From Udeniomyces pyricola (lineage: Eukaryota > Basidiomycota > Tremellomycetes > Cystofilobasidiales > Mrakiaceae): 64,000 nt of DNA. The position numbers and the translations under genes are program-made. Under the pieces are notes generated by a model, which was not told the DNA's origin, made no database searches, and saw only the letters and a program-made list of their open reading frames with translations. Shown here piece by piece: positions 48,130 through 60,400 of the stretch. The stretch spans positions 297,789 to 361,788 of the forward strand of contig BCIK01000019.1 of the NCBI GenBank assembly GCA_039545295.1. The letters run 5' to 3'. Within the stretch, counting starts at the first letter, position 1. Each line of letters opens with the position of its first letter.

Positions 48130-51100
48130 TTAGAAATACCCCGAGTCCTCGTCCTCCCCCTGACCATCCTCCTCCTCTGCATCCTCATCCATCTCATCTG
48201 GCCCATCTTCACTCCCACCCTCATCCTCACTCCCAACCACCTCTGCCGTTGAATCCTCCTCCTCCTCTTCATCGTACACAAGTCCTCCCCACCTTGCTTC
48301 ATGTCTAGGCTTGGCGATGACTTGGTTGTATTCAGCCCTGAGCGCTCGAATCGTCTGTCGTGTCGAGTCACTTTGGGAACTTCTTCTCTCTGCTGATTCA
48401 TCATCTCCTTCTTCTTCTTCTTCTCCTTCGTCTTCGTCGTCTTCGTCCTCGTCCTCTAAGATGATCTTGCGTCGACGAATGATGCCTGTTGTGGTAGCGT
48501 CGTCGTCCTCGTCGTCCTCGTCCTCTAAGATGATCTTAGTAGGACGACGATGGGGATGATGACGGTCTGGGCTGGAATCGTCGGAATCGGAAGAGAGCAC
48601 GATGGGGTGACGCGAGGTAGGTCGAGCACTGCAGTAGAGGTTCACACACGTGTTGACAGAAGGGTAGGGGGGGGGGGGGGGGGGGGAGGCAACAAAGGAT
48701 AACAGGTGTGTTAAGTAAGATAAGAGAGGAAATTTCCAAGGGGAAGGTAAGAAGAGGAGAAGAAAAGGAAAGGTGAGGGAAAAGAGGATCTATCCCTCTC
48801 CCTCCCCCGGAAGGAAGGATCCAGGACATGAAACACCCGGACAAACAAGCCAAGACCACGTGAAACAAAAGAAGAAGAAGAAGAAGAAGAAAAAGAAGAA
48901 AAAGAAGAAGGGTAGAGAACAAAGAGACTTACCGAGGCCTGTTGGAGACATCGTCTTCATCTTCATCTTCATCTGATGAAAGGAGGATATCAACCATCTC
49001 TCGACCCTCAAACCGTGGTCCTGGCGCGATCCTCTGTCGACCCCTTCTAACGCCATCCTCCTCCTCCTCATCACTCTCCTCCTTTTCTTCTTCTTCTTCT
49101 TCCTCACTCATCGGTCCATCTTGCAACGTCTCCCGAACCTCCTCCTCGTTCCAACTCAACATCCCCTTAGGCGTTTCCTCTCTCTTCCATTCTCTCTCCC
49201 CGAGCTCTATCAACTCTTCCAATTGCCAATCCTGTTCTTCCTTGACCCATCCAAACCCATCTCGACCTTCGAGCCGGAAGAGGCGCGATTTGAGGTAGTT
49301 CGATCCGGTGGGATCATCCGAGGGTGAGATGGAGATGGCGGGTTCGTCAGGGGGGATTCGGATGTGGTACCGAGGTTGGTGAAGGGATTGGATTCGGATG
49401 AGGACGGTCCCGTCGTGTGTTAAGGCGTGGTCAAAGTGCTAGAAAAAAAAAAGGAGGGTGAGCGTAGAGAAGCAAAAGAGAGACGCATGATGAGAGAAGA
49501 GGAGAGAAAGTGAAAGGAAAGAATGATTAGTTGAACAAAAGGAGGTTAACAGGGAGCAAGACAGAAAGAAGAAGAAGAAAAGAAAAAGGAAGGAAGGAAA
49601 TATAAGTTGGTGACTCACTGCCATCAAACCGTCAGTCAACCCTCGTTCTCTGAGGATTGCCCTCAACATGGCGTCATCCTAGTCACACGTAAAGAAAGAA
49701 AGAAAAACAGAGAACAACAAGGAATGAAAAGAACGTTAGAAACCATTCGATGGAAGAGAAAAAAAAGTCTCGTGCTGTCGAATGATACTGGGCAGGAGGG
49801 AAGGGGGGGGGGAAGGATGTTTCTTTTCGCTCTCTCTCCTTAATCGGATATGGTGAGAGAGAGAAAAAAACGAAAAAAAAGGAAAGAAGGGGGACCCAAA
49901 GGATTTCTCAAGGAAAGTTCAAACGAACCTCGTCATCCCTAATCGAATCTTCATCACTCCATTCATCTTCCAATCCCTCATCGTCCCCAACCAAAAACCC
50001 ATCCATATCCTCATCCTCTTCGCTCCCATCCTCACTTCGCTCCTCTTCCTCCTCGTCGTCATCGTCCTGTTCACCATCGGTTGAGCCGAACTGGAACCCA
50101 TCGGCGTCTTCAAGCGGGTTCCCATCTTCGTCAATACCGTGATCGTGACCGTCGCCGTAGAGCATATCAAGAACGGAGTCGTCATCGGAGTGATCAGAAA
50201 GATCGTCAGAGGAAAAGTCGAGTTGTCGATTGCAACCGGTCTGTTTTCGCAGAGGAAGAAGAAGAAAAAAAGGGGGGAGGGGGGGGGGGCGAGGGGGAGA
50301 CGAGAGGAGGATCACATGGGAATGAACGATGCAAAGCGAACGAGAGAGCGGAGGAAAAAAAAGAAGACAAAAAAAAAAGGAAAATTTCAGTACAAGAAAA
50401 GTTCCAAGCAAAAAAAAAAGAAGAGAAAAAAACAGGAAAAGAATCTTTTTGGAGAGAGAGAGACACAGATCTCATCCAAACTCACACAAACGCCGTCCTC
50501 AACTTCATGCCCACAATGACCACACCTCAACACGCCATCCTCATAATCCATCATCGTCCTCCTAGCTTCTCTCTTACTAAAGATCCCCGCCCACAGATCC
50601 TCACCCTCGACGACTTTCCTTCCTTCCTCCTCATTCTCCGCCGGGGGTCCCAGCAACACACCGCCTTCCAACAAGACCGGAGCGATCGAGCTAACGAGGT
50701 CTTTGATAAAGTAAATGGGTGTCGGGGGGAGTTCGACTTTGGCTCGGCAGGAAGGACAGGTTTTGTTCTTTTTCATGGGTCGACCGGCGGGAGGGGGAGG
50801 TTGACCGGGAGGAGGAGAGAGGAACCAGGAGAGGAGACAGTGAAAGCAGGAGGTATGACCGCAAGGTGAGATGCTGTGGAAGGATGAGGAAACGAAGAGG
50901 AAAGGCAGAGATGAGATGGGAGATGGAGAGAAAGTAAATAATAGAAAAAAAAATCAGGTGAATCAGAAAACCTATACATCATATGATGGCACCCGCCTCT
51001 CCTCATCTACCAACCCGCCGAGAAATGGATCCACAGAAAGAGAAGAAAAAAAAAAAAAAGGATAGGAATGAAAGAAGAAGACAGAGAGAGCTTTGACTGA

Positions 51101-52375
51101 CATGAATGGCTTGTACATGAGTTCGAGGCAAATGCTGCACGTCAGTGAGTGCTTAACGGTGGAGATGGTATCCTTTTGAGTAGCGAGTTCCTAGAGAAAC
51201 CGACAACGACGAGACAAAGACAACAAAGTAAGAATCCCGTATGCGACCATCAAGACTGGAATGAGAGTGCGCTCATCTTCATTGCACATGAATACCAACT
51301 GTCTCTCTCCCTTCCTCTCCACCCCCCCCCTCCCCTTCCCTTTGCCATTGTAAACACAACAGAAAAACAAGAAGAACCAACGACATACCGAATCCTTGAA
51401 TGCGATTTCTTTGTGAAGTCTCTCGATCGTGTTTTTGAGCTCTGTGGCTTCTGCCTCTTTAGCAGCCCATGCACGTTCCCTCGCTTCGTTCTCCTTCATC
51501 CTCGCCACTCGCTCGCGAAGGACCTCCCCAGGGCCAGACGCAGCCGACGTCGTAGGTACGGGAGCAATGGCCAGAGGAGAGGAGATCTTGGTTGAGGGAT
51601 CGTCGGCGACGAGGATAGCGTCCTTGTTCATTTCCTGCTCTACTCCTTGCGCTGCTACTCCTTCTCCTGGTTCTACTTCTACTTTTCCCTCCTGTAGTAA
51701 CTTGTCCCTTGCCTCCCTTTCCTTCCTCTTCCTCTCCTTCTTCTCCTTCTTATCCCTCTTGGGTTTCTCTTCCCTTCCCTTCCCCTTATCCGTCTTCGCA
51801 GTAACAACAGCATCATCGTCCACAAAGACGGGATCACCCCTTTCGTCGCCCGTCGCCGACGCAACGAACGCGTCACCGGAAGCCGATCGAGTTTCTCCTC
51901 TTTCTTTTCCTTCCACAGGCGTCCATCTCGCGCTGCCAGTCGAGGGTCGTTTTCGTTTCCGTTTCTTGGAGCCAGATGTTGGTGGTGGTGGTGGGTAAAG
52001 TGAGGAAGGGGTGGAAGACGATCCGGTTGGTTGCAGTGGGAACGTAGTGCCAGCTAAAGACGAAGAAGGGTCGAGCGCGATCCTCGTCGAGGTATTCACG
52101 TCACTTTGAGCATCAACAGCCATAGGAACCCACGTCGAAGATCCTCTTATTCCACTAGCAGAGGTGGAGGTAGTAGTTGGCGTCGAGGACGAAGCCATGA
52201 GAGCGGTCGACGACGATCCAGCAGCAGCACCATCGGCGGCGGCGGCTTCGGTCCTCGTCGTCGAACTATCGTCTGAGCGATTCTTGCGACGTTTTCTGGA
52301 GACAGCGGTACCGCGGGAAGTCGTGGGTACGTTCAAGGTGGGAGATGGAATGTTGACGTAGATATCACTGGACAT
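48130..52375 (-). CDS. RING-finger E3 ubiquitin ligase with SUMO-interaction-like motifs
   Basis: Seven exons join in phase: 51389-52375, 51102-51190, 50486-50873, 49929-50240, 49619-49678, 48933-49438, 48130-48628 (946 aa). The order is a Ser/Ala/Lys-rich N terminus with basic KRRKNR-type patches, a coiled coil (about 290-340), a RING domain (C347-C401: CSIC, PCGHTSCFHC, CPSC), a second zinc ribbon (C476, C479, C488, C491), and then a very acidic tail. The tail has four short hydrophobic cores flanked by Ser/Asp/Glu: VDILLSSDED at 761, PIVLSSDSD at 789, and KIILEDED at 812 and 835. These look like SUMO-interaction motifs. RING plus ribbon recalls fungal Psh1-type ligases, while RING plus several such motifs recalls SUMO-targeted ligases; I cannot decide by eye. 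A longer start at 52480 is possible but its junction looks like a leader intron acceptor. The gene lies head-to-tail with UBC9. Confidence 0.88.
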
Positions 52376-53776
52376 CTGGAGAAGGAGAAAGAGAGTATGA
52401 GAAGTTGGGGGGGAGGGGGGAGTATAACAGGTGGTAGAAAGATGGATAGTTGAAGCAGACTGTCTAGAGGATTCATCCAAGAGCCAACGAGTTCAAATCC
52501 GTCGCCCTATTGAGTATTGTTTATGTGAAGTATATATCATGACGGTCTGCATATATAGTAATATCATCATGATTATTATCACAGCTTGTTTTCTTTCTAC
52601 GTTATGATGTACGCGATCATCGTCAGTCTATATATCCCTTTGGTTATACAATCTTATGCCAATGTTCGTGCATGATTCATCTCACGAGCTGTCAGCGGTC
52701 GACGTTCGACCACGGGGTTGACGATGTAGAAGGTAAATTCACGCCAGTCGCGCGCGCGTCGCGTCCTCAACTCACTCAATGCACCCGCGACCTTGAATGC
52801 CGTCAATTCGACCTTGCAAGCAGCCTAACCAAAAAAAAAAACCCTTGAGCCNCNCCCCCCCCCCCCCTTATATCCAAAGGAGCACTTCTACTACCCCAAC
52901 AACTAGTCATCAGCCTTACACGTCCGTAACCTCGCCCTCAGTCCTAGTCCACCCTTAGGCCATGAAGTCCATGTCCGCACCGACGTGCAAAGCGAGCGCA
53001 TGGTTGATGCAGCGCGCGTGATTTTCCCCCCAACCCTTCCTTTCATATGAATGAATCCACATAAAGATCCACACAAGCTCATTTCGTTACCGGATACATA
53101 TCGTTCGTCTATCATTGGTTTGTTTTGTGTGTGTGTGTGTGTGTGTGTTTTTTTTTTCGGAATATTTAGAAATAGCCATATCAAACAGGAAGACTGAACC
53201 AAAAGAAGAATAAAAAATAAAATAAAATTTAGAATAAAAACAAAATTGAAGAGGGAGTCAAAGGGCGGGTTTCGGAAGGGAAACACTAGCTAGAGCACAC
53301 GCCAGTGCAACATTGCACACCGAAGAGAGGGATACTACGGAATACGTTGTCGAAGCAAATGACTAAAAACCCACACCCCACCCATCCAACTTTCTGAAAC
53401 CACCCCCTTCCTGTCACCTTCCTCCATCCACATCTGCAACCTTAGATTCTAAACCCAACCCAACCCACGCACGCCTCACGACCCGTCTGACCTGACCTGA
53501 CCTGACCTGACCTGACCTGACCTGACCTGACCTGACCTGACCTGACCTGACCTGACCTGACCTGACCTGACCTGGTCCTTATTCTCCTTCCGTTCTCCCT
53601 TTGATTTCTCATCTATCCAATCCCCCCCCCCCTAACCCCCCCTCGCCCTCCTTCCCTCCTCTCCCAAACCGCCCACCCCCTTCCTTTTCCAGGCGACCCC
53701 CCTCGCCTTGCTCGAGTGCGAAAATGACTCGATCAGAGACAGGGCATATCCGTTCGAAAGAAGCCAACGGCATTCA
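52376..53776. promoter_or_regulatory. Intergenic region between UBC9 and the RING gene
   Basis: Promoter of the RING gene and 3' flank of UBC9. It holds two undetermined bases beside a C run (52852-52870), a TG repeat at 53129-53149 and the TGACC array (listed separately). I see no gene; a tRNA B-box-like string near 52490 was rejected. Confidence 0.5.
53488..53572. repeat. Perfect tandem array of TGACC, 17 copies
   Basis: Counted directly: 85 bases of uninterrupted TGACC units (GGTCA on the other strand), about 205 bases downstream of the UBC9 stop. It is bounded by CCCGTC on the left and TGGTCC on the right. The unit is not a telomere sequence of known fungi. Confidence 0.97.
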
Positions 53777-56220
53777 TCACTTAGGAATGTTCTCTGCATA
53801 GACAGATATACCCAGGAGGAGAAAGAAAAAAAAAACAAAACAAAAAACGAGGAGATAGAGGGAAGGAAAAGAATTTCACAAGGTGAGTCACTGTCTCTTT
53901 TGGAATGGCGGTTGCCAGAATGGGAAGCAAAGAGGGAGGGGGGAAGGGGGGGGGGGGTTGAAGGGAAGAGAGCGTTACCTCGAGCCTGTTGCCTAATCCT
54001 CTTTTCGTACGCCACCTTGTCGTTCCTGTAAAAAAAAAGCCACCCAACCAACCAATCAGGCAAGTCAAGTCGAGTCGAACCAATCGAGCACCCAACAAAG
54101 ATCCGGAGAGTGGACGATGAAGTAAAGGAAAAAAAGGTGAAGAAGACAGATGGTTTGTTAGTCATCAGTCAAAGATGATAGAAGAAGAAGAAGAAAAGGC
54201 AAGGGGGATTGAGAGAAAGAGAAAGAGAGAGATAGAATGAGATCAGAGAGAGAGAGACAAACTTGAACAACGTATACGCTTCTGTCTAATAAAGCCACAT
54301 AAAAATGAAATAAAAATAAACGGTCAGCTTTCGGTCGCCTTATCTACGTGTCACGATGTGCATTGCATTAGTGATGCAGAAGGAAAGAAGGGGGGGGGGG
54401 GAGAGAGAAGAGGAAGAAGGAGAAGGAGAAGAAAAGGACAAAGTCACGGAAACCACATCACCCCCACCGCGACCGAGTTGACAAAAACAACACGTACCTG
54501 AGCAGGATCCGACACGTTCGGATCATTCAGCAGATCCTGGACGCCCAGCAAGATCTAAAGTGACCCCATCCATCCATCCATCCATTCAAATCACAAATCA
54601 CAAAACACACACACATGAATCATGCCCACCATTAACCATCGAAGCCCCCTCCCGATAAGATTGTTCGAGACGCATGGGATGGGATGAAAAACCCCAGGAT
54701 TGAAAACGCGTCAGTTGATGATGTGCAAGATTGAATGGATGGCCCTCCTTCCTTCATGAAGAAGGTTACATAAGAGACACAAAAGAAAGAGAGAAAAAGA
54801 AAGAAAAAGAGAGAGAGAAGGAACACGAATGAATGCGCACGGACCTGCTTGATGGTAATCGCCGGCTTCCACGATTTCTCCTCGTCCAAGATCGAGAGGC
54901 AAATTGTTCCGGACGGGTACACGTTTGGGTGGAACAAAGGTGGGGTGTATTTGCCTTTGATGCCACCGAACCAACCGAAGAAGAAAGAGAAGGGCAAGGG
55001 GGGGGAGGGAGATCAGAGGCGAAGAGAGGAGAAAATCAATCGTCCGAGGCGTGTAAGCTGATTTGTGTGAAGAACAGATGGAAAAAGGTCTTGAGTAGAC
55101 GAAAGAGAGAGTGAGATTGCAGTACATACACTTTGGGGGTTTCGATGGGTAATCTATGGTGGTTGTCATGTTTGTTTGTTTGTTTGTGTGAGAAGAGAGG
55201 ATGAGGGGTTGACCAGAGAACCGATTGATATCATTGAGCAGTTACCATCCACAAACGTAGAAACCACCCAACCACCAAAGATGAGCAAAAGTACCATTAG
55301 TTCAGCCAGTGTTCTCTCTGGGTATAGTGGATAGACTTGGTTTGAATCGGGGGAAGAGGGGGGGGGAAGATGTTTGCCAGACGTACCTTCGGGGAAGATC
55401 ATTTGGAGCTTGTACACGCCGCCTTCCCAGGGAGTCTAAATGTCATCGTCCAAGCATGGGGGTCACGTGTACGATCATGGGTTCATTCGTCAGTCAGATG
55501 TAAGATATGAGGGGGTGTGCGTTGTAAACCCATCCGACTGGAGGGGGGAGGGGAGGAGGATGATCTACTTCCTCCTCTACAATGACGACGATGGGATTCT
55601 TTCCCCGAACGTCCTTAGCCATCCACTCAATCCTCCTTCTCTGTCTTTCCCCCCATCGTACCTCCATAACCCGACTTCCAACAATCTCTGATCTCCCCAA
55701 GAGAGAGAATCGTGTGATGACTGTCAAGCCACAGGCGTTCGAAGCGTCTGTATGGAAAAAGAGGAAGAAAGGAGAAACTCACCCCCGTCTTGCCGGGAAT
55801 TCCGACGTCCCACTTCATAAGATCCATCGTTCCATCCGCCGCCTTTGCCGGTCGAGCATAGAACCCCTAACATACCCACCCCCCCATCCCCCGAAGAAAC
55901 CAATCCCAGCGCGTATCATCAACAGCAAAGAAGGTAGAAGATGTGAGAGATGTGCAACAACAAGGAGAGAGCAAAGGGGGGAAAGGGGGGGGAAGGGGGG
56001 AAGGCGAAGTTGAAAGAAAGGGAAACTGTACGAAAGGATGATCCTTGCGCCATTGCTTTCGCTCTTCCGCGAGACGGGTCCTGCAGATTCCAGCTGAATT
56101 CGGCGGGTCCCACACGAAAACCGAATGAGAGGAAAACGGTCAGGACGCTGGCTGAGGCCAAAGTGGTTGAGAAGATGGTGGCGAATGAGACGAGGGTGAT
56201 TGGAGAGGGGGCATACACAT
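53777..56220 (-). CDS. UBC9: SUMO-conjugating enzyme E2 (UBC9)
   Basis: E2 enzyme that takes SUMO from the AOS1-UBA2 E1 and transfers it to substrate lysines. Ten exons join in phase: 56217-56220, 56032-56093, 55783-55866, 55387-55435, 55130-55153, 54845-54954, 54554 down to 54498, 54263-54285, 53979-54025, 53777-53793. The product is 158 aa, the standard UBC9 length. The N terminus [20 protein letters not shown] is typical of UBC9 and includes the basic SUMO-binding helix. [19 protein letters not shown] contains the HPN motif. [15 protein letters not shown] holds the catalytic Cys at residue 93. The C terminus is RIRQQARENIPK. The first coding exon is only ATGT and the last is 17 nt, so automatic annotation is likely to miss both ends. 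Neighbouring context: the RING ligase with SUMO-interaction-like motifs lies directly downstream on the same strand. Confidence 0.97.
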
Positions 56221-56921
56221 GTGGGTGATTGTTTGGAAGAGTTGATGAGGAAGGGTTGATGAGGAAGGGTTGATGAGGAAGGGAAAGGAAGGAGCGGGAG
56301 GAGGGTAAGAGCTAAACTGAGTGAGTGGGCGATGATGAATCGGGGAGGTGTTACGCGAGAACGATCGATCAAGCTACGCGTCGCTCCTACACGCGCCCGT
56401 ACTTGGGATCGCCCACTAATAATATATATATCTTCAGTGATTGTATATATACGTACATAACATGTCAATACTTCTTATTATCCAACACGCAAATCACCTG
56501 TCATACGCATCTGCAAATCCTCATCACATATGTATGTATAAACCTCTCTATACTTCTTGCTAATTTCACTCCAGCCATGTATATATATATATATATCACG
56601 CACCCATACACAAAGCCTATAAATTCCGTATTGCAGCACCCCTGACCTTCTGCCTCAGCCATGCAAATCTTGTTCCCCCCCCTCCGCCTTTTCGATTTCT
56701 CGAGACAGAATCACCAGCCCACCTTGTATCAACAGCGACGGTCCAGCCGCATGCGCGCGCGCGCTAACCAAGTCAGATACCCGAGCTATACGTACTGATC
56801 CGTCACGCATGCTTCCCCCCCCCCCCTCCCCCCCCACAAAAAAAGAAACCCCAAAAAAGAGAATCAACCCCGGATGATACGTCCGCCTTGGAAATCGAAT
56901 TGGGATGGAATTTCAAGCTTT
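56221..56921. promoter_or_regulatory. Intergenic region between the permease and UBC9
   Basis: Permease 3' flank and UBC9 promoter. It has three copies of an AGGAAGGGTTGATG unit at 56236-56284, TA tracts at 56418-56432 and 56579-56597, a GCGCGCGCGC tract at 56753-56763 and long C runs at 56815-56834. No gene is supported. Confidence 0.5.
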
Positions 56922-57449
56922 TCAAGGCCTCATGACTCTCGCCCCACCAAACGAAGCGAGGTCGCCTTGGATCGCCAATGGACACCCAATTAGGTTGAGC
57001 GAAGGTGGGATCTCTAGCGTTTCCGTCACGGCTCGAACGATCTGAGAAGGAAGAAAAAAAAAGAAAGAAAGAAAAAAAAAGAAAGATGGAAAAAGAAAGG
57101 GTAAAAAGGAAAAGCAAAGAAGGAGAAGGAGAAAGGGAAGGAGAGAAAGGGAAAGAAGGGATTTCGGTCAAAAAAAAAAAAAAGCTAGGCACGAAGTACC
57201 AGACGAAAGCGAGAGAAAGCGAGAGAAAGAGACAGATGAAGAGAGAGAGAGAGAGGGATGGTATCGTACGATTGGTCCGAATGTCCCTTGGACAAATTTG
57301 AGATCGATCGTCAAGGCTGGGAACCTAAATGGGACCAAGAATCAGGCGAAACCAAGAAGGAGAAGAAGAAGAAGAAGAAGAAGAAGGAGGAGGAGGACAC
57401 AAAAAGAAGTGGTGAAGGATATCGTCAGACATGTCCGCATGACCTCATC

Positions 57450-57480
<31 letters not shown>

Positions 57481-60400
57481 AATTAGACGTATAACGTACG
57501 CTTCGTCCAACAACTTGCAATTCGCCTGCAACTCGGACGGGATCGCCTCGACGTTCTGATACACATGGATCAACACGAGCCGACTCGTCTGTTCGTTCTT
57601 GAGCGTGTAGAGGACGATTTGGATGAGGTTGCTGATCTATTGGTTGGTTGGTTGGTTGGTTGCGATGGATAATGAATGGAAAGGAAAAGAGAGGAGAGGA
57701 GAGGAGAGGAAAGAGTGATGTGGTGGGGATGGAATTTCGTCAAGGTTAGAACCGAGCTCTCCGCATCATACACCTTTTCTGCATTTCGAAACCATCCCGA
57801 GTCTTATGACCGTTCAAGAGAAAAAAAGAAGAAGAGAAAGAAGAGAAAGAAGAACAGAGAAAAGGCGATCCAAACTCACTTCGTCATCCTTAACCCAGGC
57901 GCAAACCAACTCCCTCTTTGCCTTTCTCATCCCCCCAACCAACCACTTCCTCGCCCTCTCTTTCGCCCCTTTCCTTCCTCCTCCTCCTCCTTCTTCCTCC
58001 TCCCCCCCGACCCAGCCCAACTTTCCCATCGGAACGAGCCACCAACCCCACCATGTCGTCGATCCCGCTCCCGTCTGATCCAACGCCCACACCCCAAACC
58101 TCATCACCGACGCCCACCTCTGACCCAACCACAAACACCCAAACACCACGAACGCATAGCCGAGGGTGAGGATGAAGACGGTCGGATTAAGGGTGACGTT
58201 GCCGATGAGAAGGATGAGGGTTAAGGTGAAGGCGAGGAGGATTTTGGAGTGAGGAGATCGGGTGAAAGGGGGTGGGATGGGGAGATGAGGGAGGTGGTAG
58301 TGGTGAAGGAAGGAGGAGATAGTGTAGAGAAGCATCATCCTAGACAAAAGAGAGATTGAATATAAGGGTCGTAAGCGAGGGGAAAAGCGTCAGGAAAAAA
58401 AAATAAAGATAAAAATTGAAATCTCATAAACGTGATCACATAAAGACAACAAGACGTACAGGGTAAATGACATGGAGAACACGTTGGAAATGGTTGACAA
58501 AGAGAACCCTGCGGTCGCATAGAAAACTGCAAAGGCCGTACTCCAAGAAGAAAACGAAGGAGAAAAGATGCAAGGTTGGTTTGAGGTGTGGGGCATGGGT
58601 ATGTGGGCGGGGGGGGGGGGGGGAAGGCGGTGAAAGGGATGATAGATCAGTCAGTCTGACCTACTCCAACGACACACCCTTGCCATTGTCTAAAACCCCT
58701 TCCTCTCGCCCTTTCCCCTCTTCCCCCCCCCCCCTTTCCCCTTCCCTTTTGTTCTGCGAATCCAGGTCGAAAACAAAGACCAGAAATTCCGAATGGAGAC
58801 CCCCACCCAAGAAAAAAACAAAACAAAAAACCGAAACTGACCGATGCAGAGCGCCAAATACAACCCAACTCCGACCCACTGACCTCCCGTCCCAGGCAAC
58901 CTCTTCAAAAACGCCGTCGGAATCACTTTATCCCTCGCCAAGCCTTCCAACAGCCCACAGCAACTCATCCCGCCACAGAGGACGCCCCCGCAGAGGACGA
59001 CGGCGGCGTCGGCAACGGTCAGGATGCGTAACCATCGAGAGGACGTCGAGGCGGAAGCGAGGAGAGAGAGGATGTTGGATGAGGTAAGGAGGATAGGGGA
59101 TGGGATGAGGGCGAACACGAGGAGGAGAAGGGTGACGTTGAGGATGAGAGCGCCGTAGAGGAGGTTACGAAGGACGGAAGACCAGGCGCGAGGACGGACT
59201 TGTTCGATAAACCTTTTTTTTTTTTTTGGCGAGAGCAGGAAGGAAAGAGAGAGAGACAGAGGAAGAGAGAGAGGAAAGGCGGAGAGGTAACGGGGTTTGA
59301 AATGAATGAGGACCAAGGGAACGATGAAATGTAAGGAAAAGCTTTTCCAAGGCCGGATATACACAAAGGGACAAGTATGATCTTGATTGATTTTGAAACT
59401 AGAATAGAATTGGCAACTTACGTCGGAGCGCACTCTACCCCTGTCACACCCAAGAACCCTACACAGACCCCATTAAACACGGCTCGAGCAGTCCCTTTAC
59501 CGCCTTCCCAAGCGACCATGGACGCGCTCCAGTTAGCGGAAATGATGTCGTTACCAGTCCGGGCCCAGGCGACACAGGCGGCCACGATGAGGATCGTCAT
59601 GGTGAGGAGCTGGGAAGAGGTGGAACGAAGATTAGGAGAAGAGAGGAGAAAAGTTCAGTTTGGTGAACGGGAAGTGGAAGAACGAAGGGGTGGGCTAGAA
59701 AGAGCGGAGGGGGGGGGGNNNNNNNNNNNNNNNNNNNNNNNNNNNNNNNNNNNNNNNNNNNNNGGGGGGGGGGGGCGAGGAGGAAGGGGGGACGAACGTG
59801 GAATAGGCAAATGGAGAGGGTCAACTTGGTGGAATCCCTAACTCCAGCCAAGAGCGCAGCATTGAAGGCTTAAACGAGTGATATCACAACAACGATTATA
59901 TCCAAGGATCAGCCAAGGCATCGTGAAATCTCGAAACCCAGAAAGAGAAAGAAGAATGGACAACATCATGGGTTCTCAAAAGGACACAAGTTGGTCGTTT
60001 ATATATATGTTCGACTCACCCGCGAGGATAAGCACACCGAGGATGAACCCCTTGAAGGGCAACGTGACCTCTCCTGCGATATACTCTGCAGCCGTGCCTG
60101 CCGAGACGGTACCCGTAGCAACACTACATTTGACAACCCAGACGCAATCATCAGTCAAGCAAAGTCATGTGTATGAGAGACAGAGAGGGAAATGAAAGCA
60201 GGCTTGGACGAACACATCGAGCAATGTGACCGCCGCTCCGAGAAGGCTGAGGGTCTTGCCTGATACGTTGAGAAGGTATGTATACTGAAGGCGTATGTGT
60301 GAAACGAGGAGAACGAGGTGTGTCCCATCGTCATCAATTGATCCCAGAGCACAGAGAGAGTGATCACGAACCCAACTCTTAAGAATCAAGTACACTTACG

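Noticed and set aside
50139..50869. Plus-strand open frames of 126 and 262 codons opposite the RING gene
   Set aside because: They are Lys/Arg/Glu-rich shadows of the RING domain exons and contain no domain.
52376..52480. N-terminal extension of the RING protein from an ATG at 52480
   Set aside because: The sequence just before the ATG at 52375 ends in CTTCTCCAG, an acceptor-like site, and the extra residues are low-complexity; the shorter start was preferred.
52485..52505. GAGTTCAAATCCG string like a tRNA B box
   Set aside because: No matching A box or acceptor stem could be paired on either side, so it is not a tRNA gene.
53488..53572. TGACC array as an internal telomere-like repeat
   Set aside because: The unit does not match TTAGGG or other known fungal telomere units, and the array is flanked by ordinary genes.
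56803..57192. Open frame of 129 codons on the minus strand ending in a poly-Gly run
   Set aside because: It runs into a C homopolymer. The permease uses another frame from the acceptor at 57042, giving the family-like ending FGGARVM and a stop at 56922.
58842..58861. Codons for YLALCI at the end of permease exon 11
   Set aside because: Keeping them breaks phase with the next membrane exon. The donor at 58861 restores phase and the usual segment length, so they are treated as intronic.
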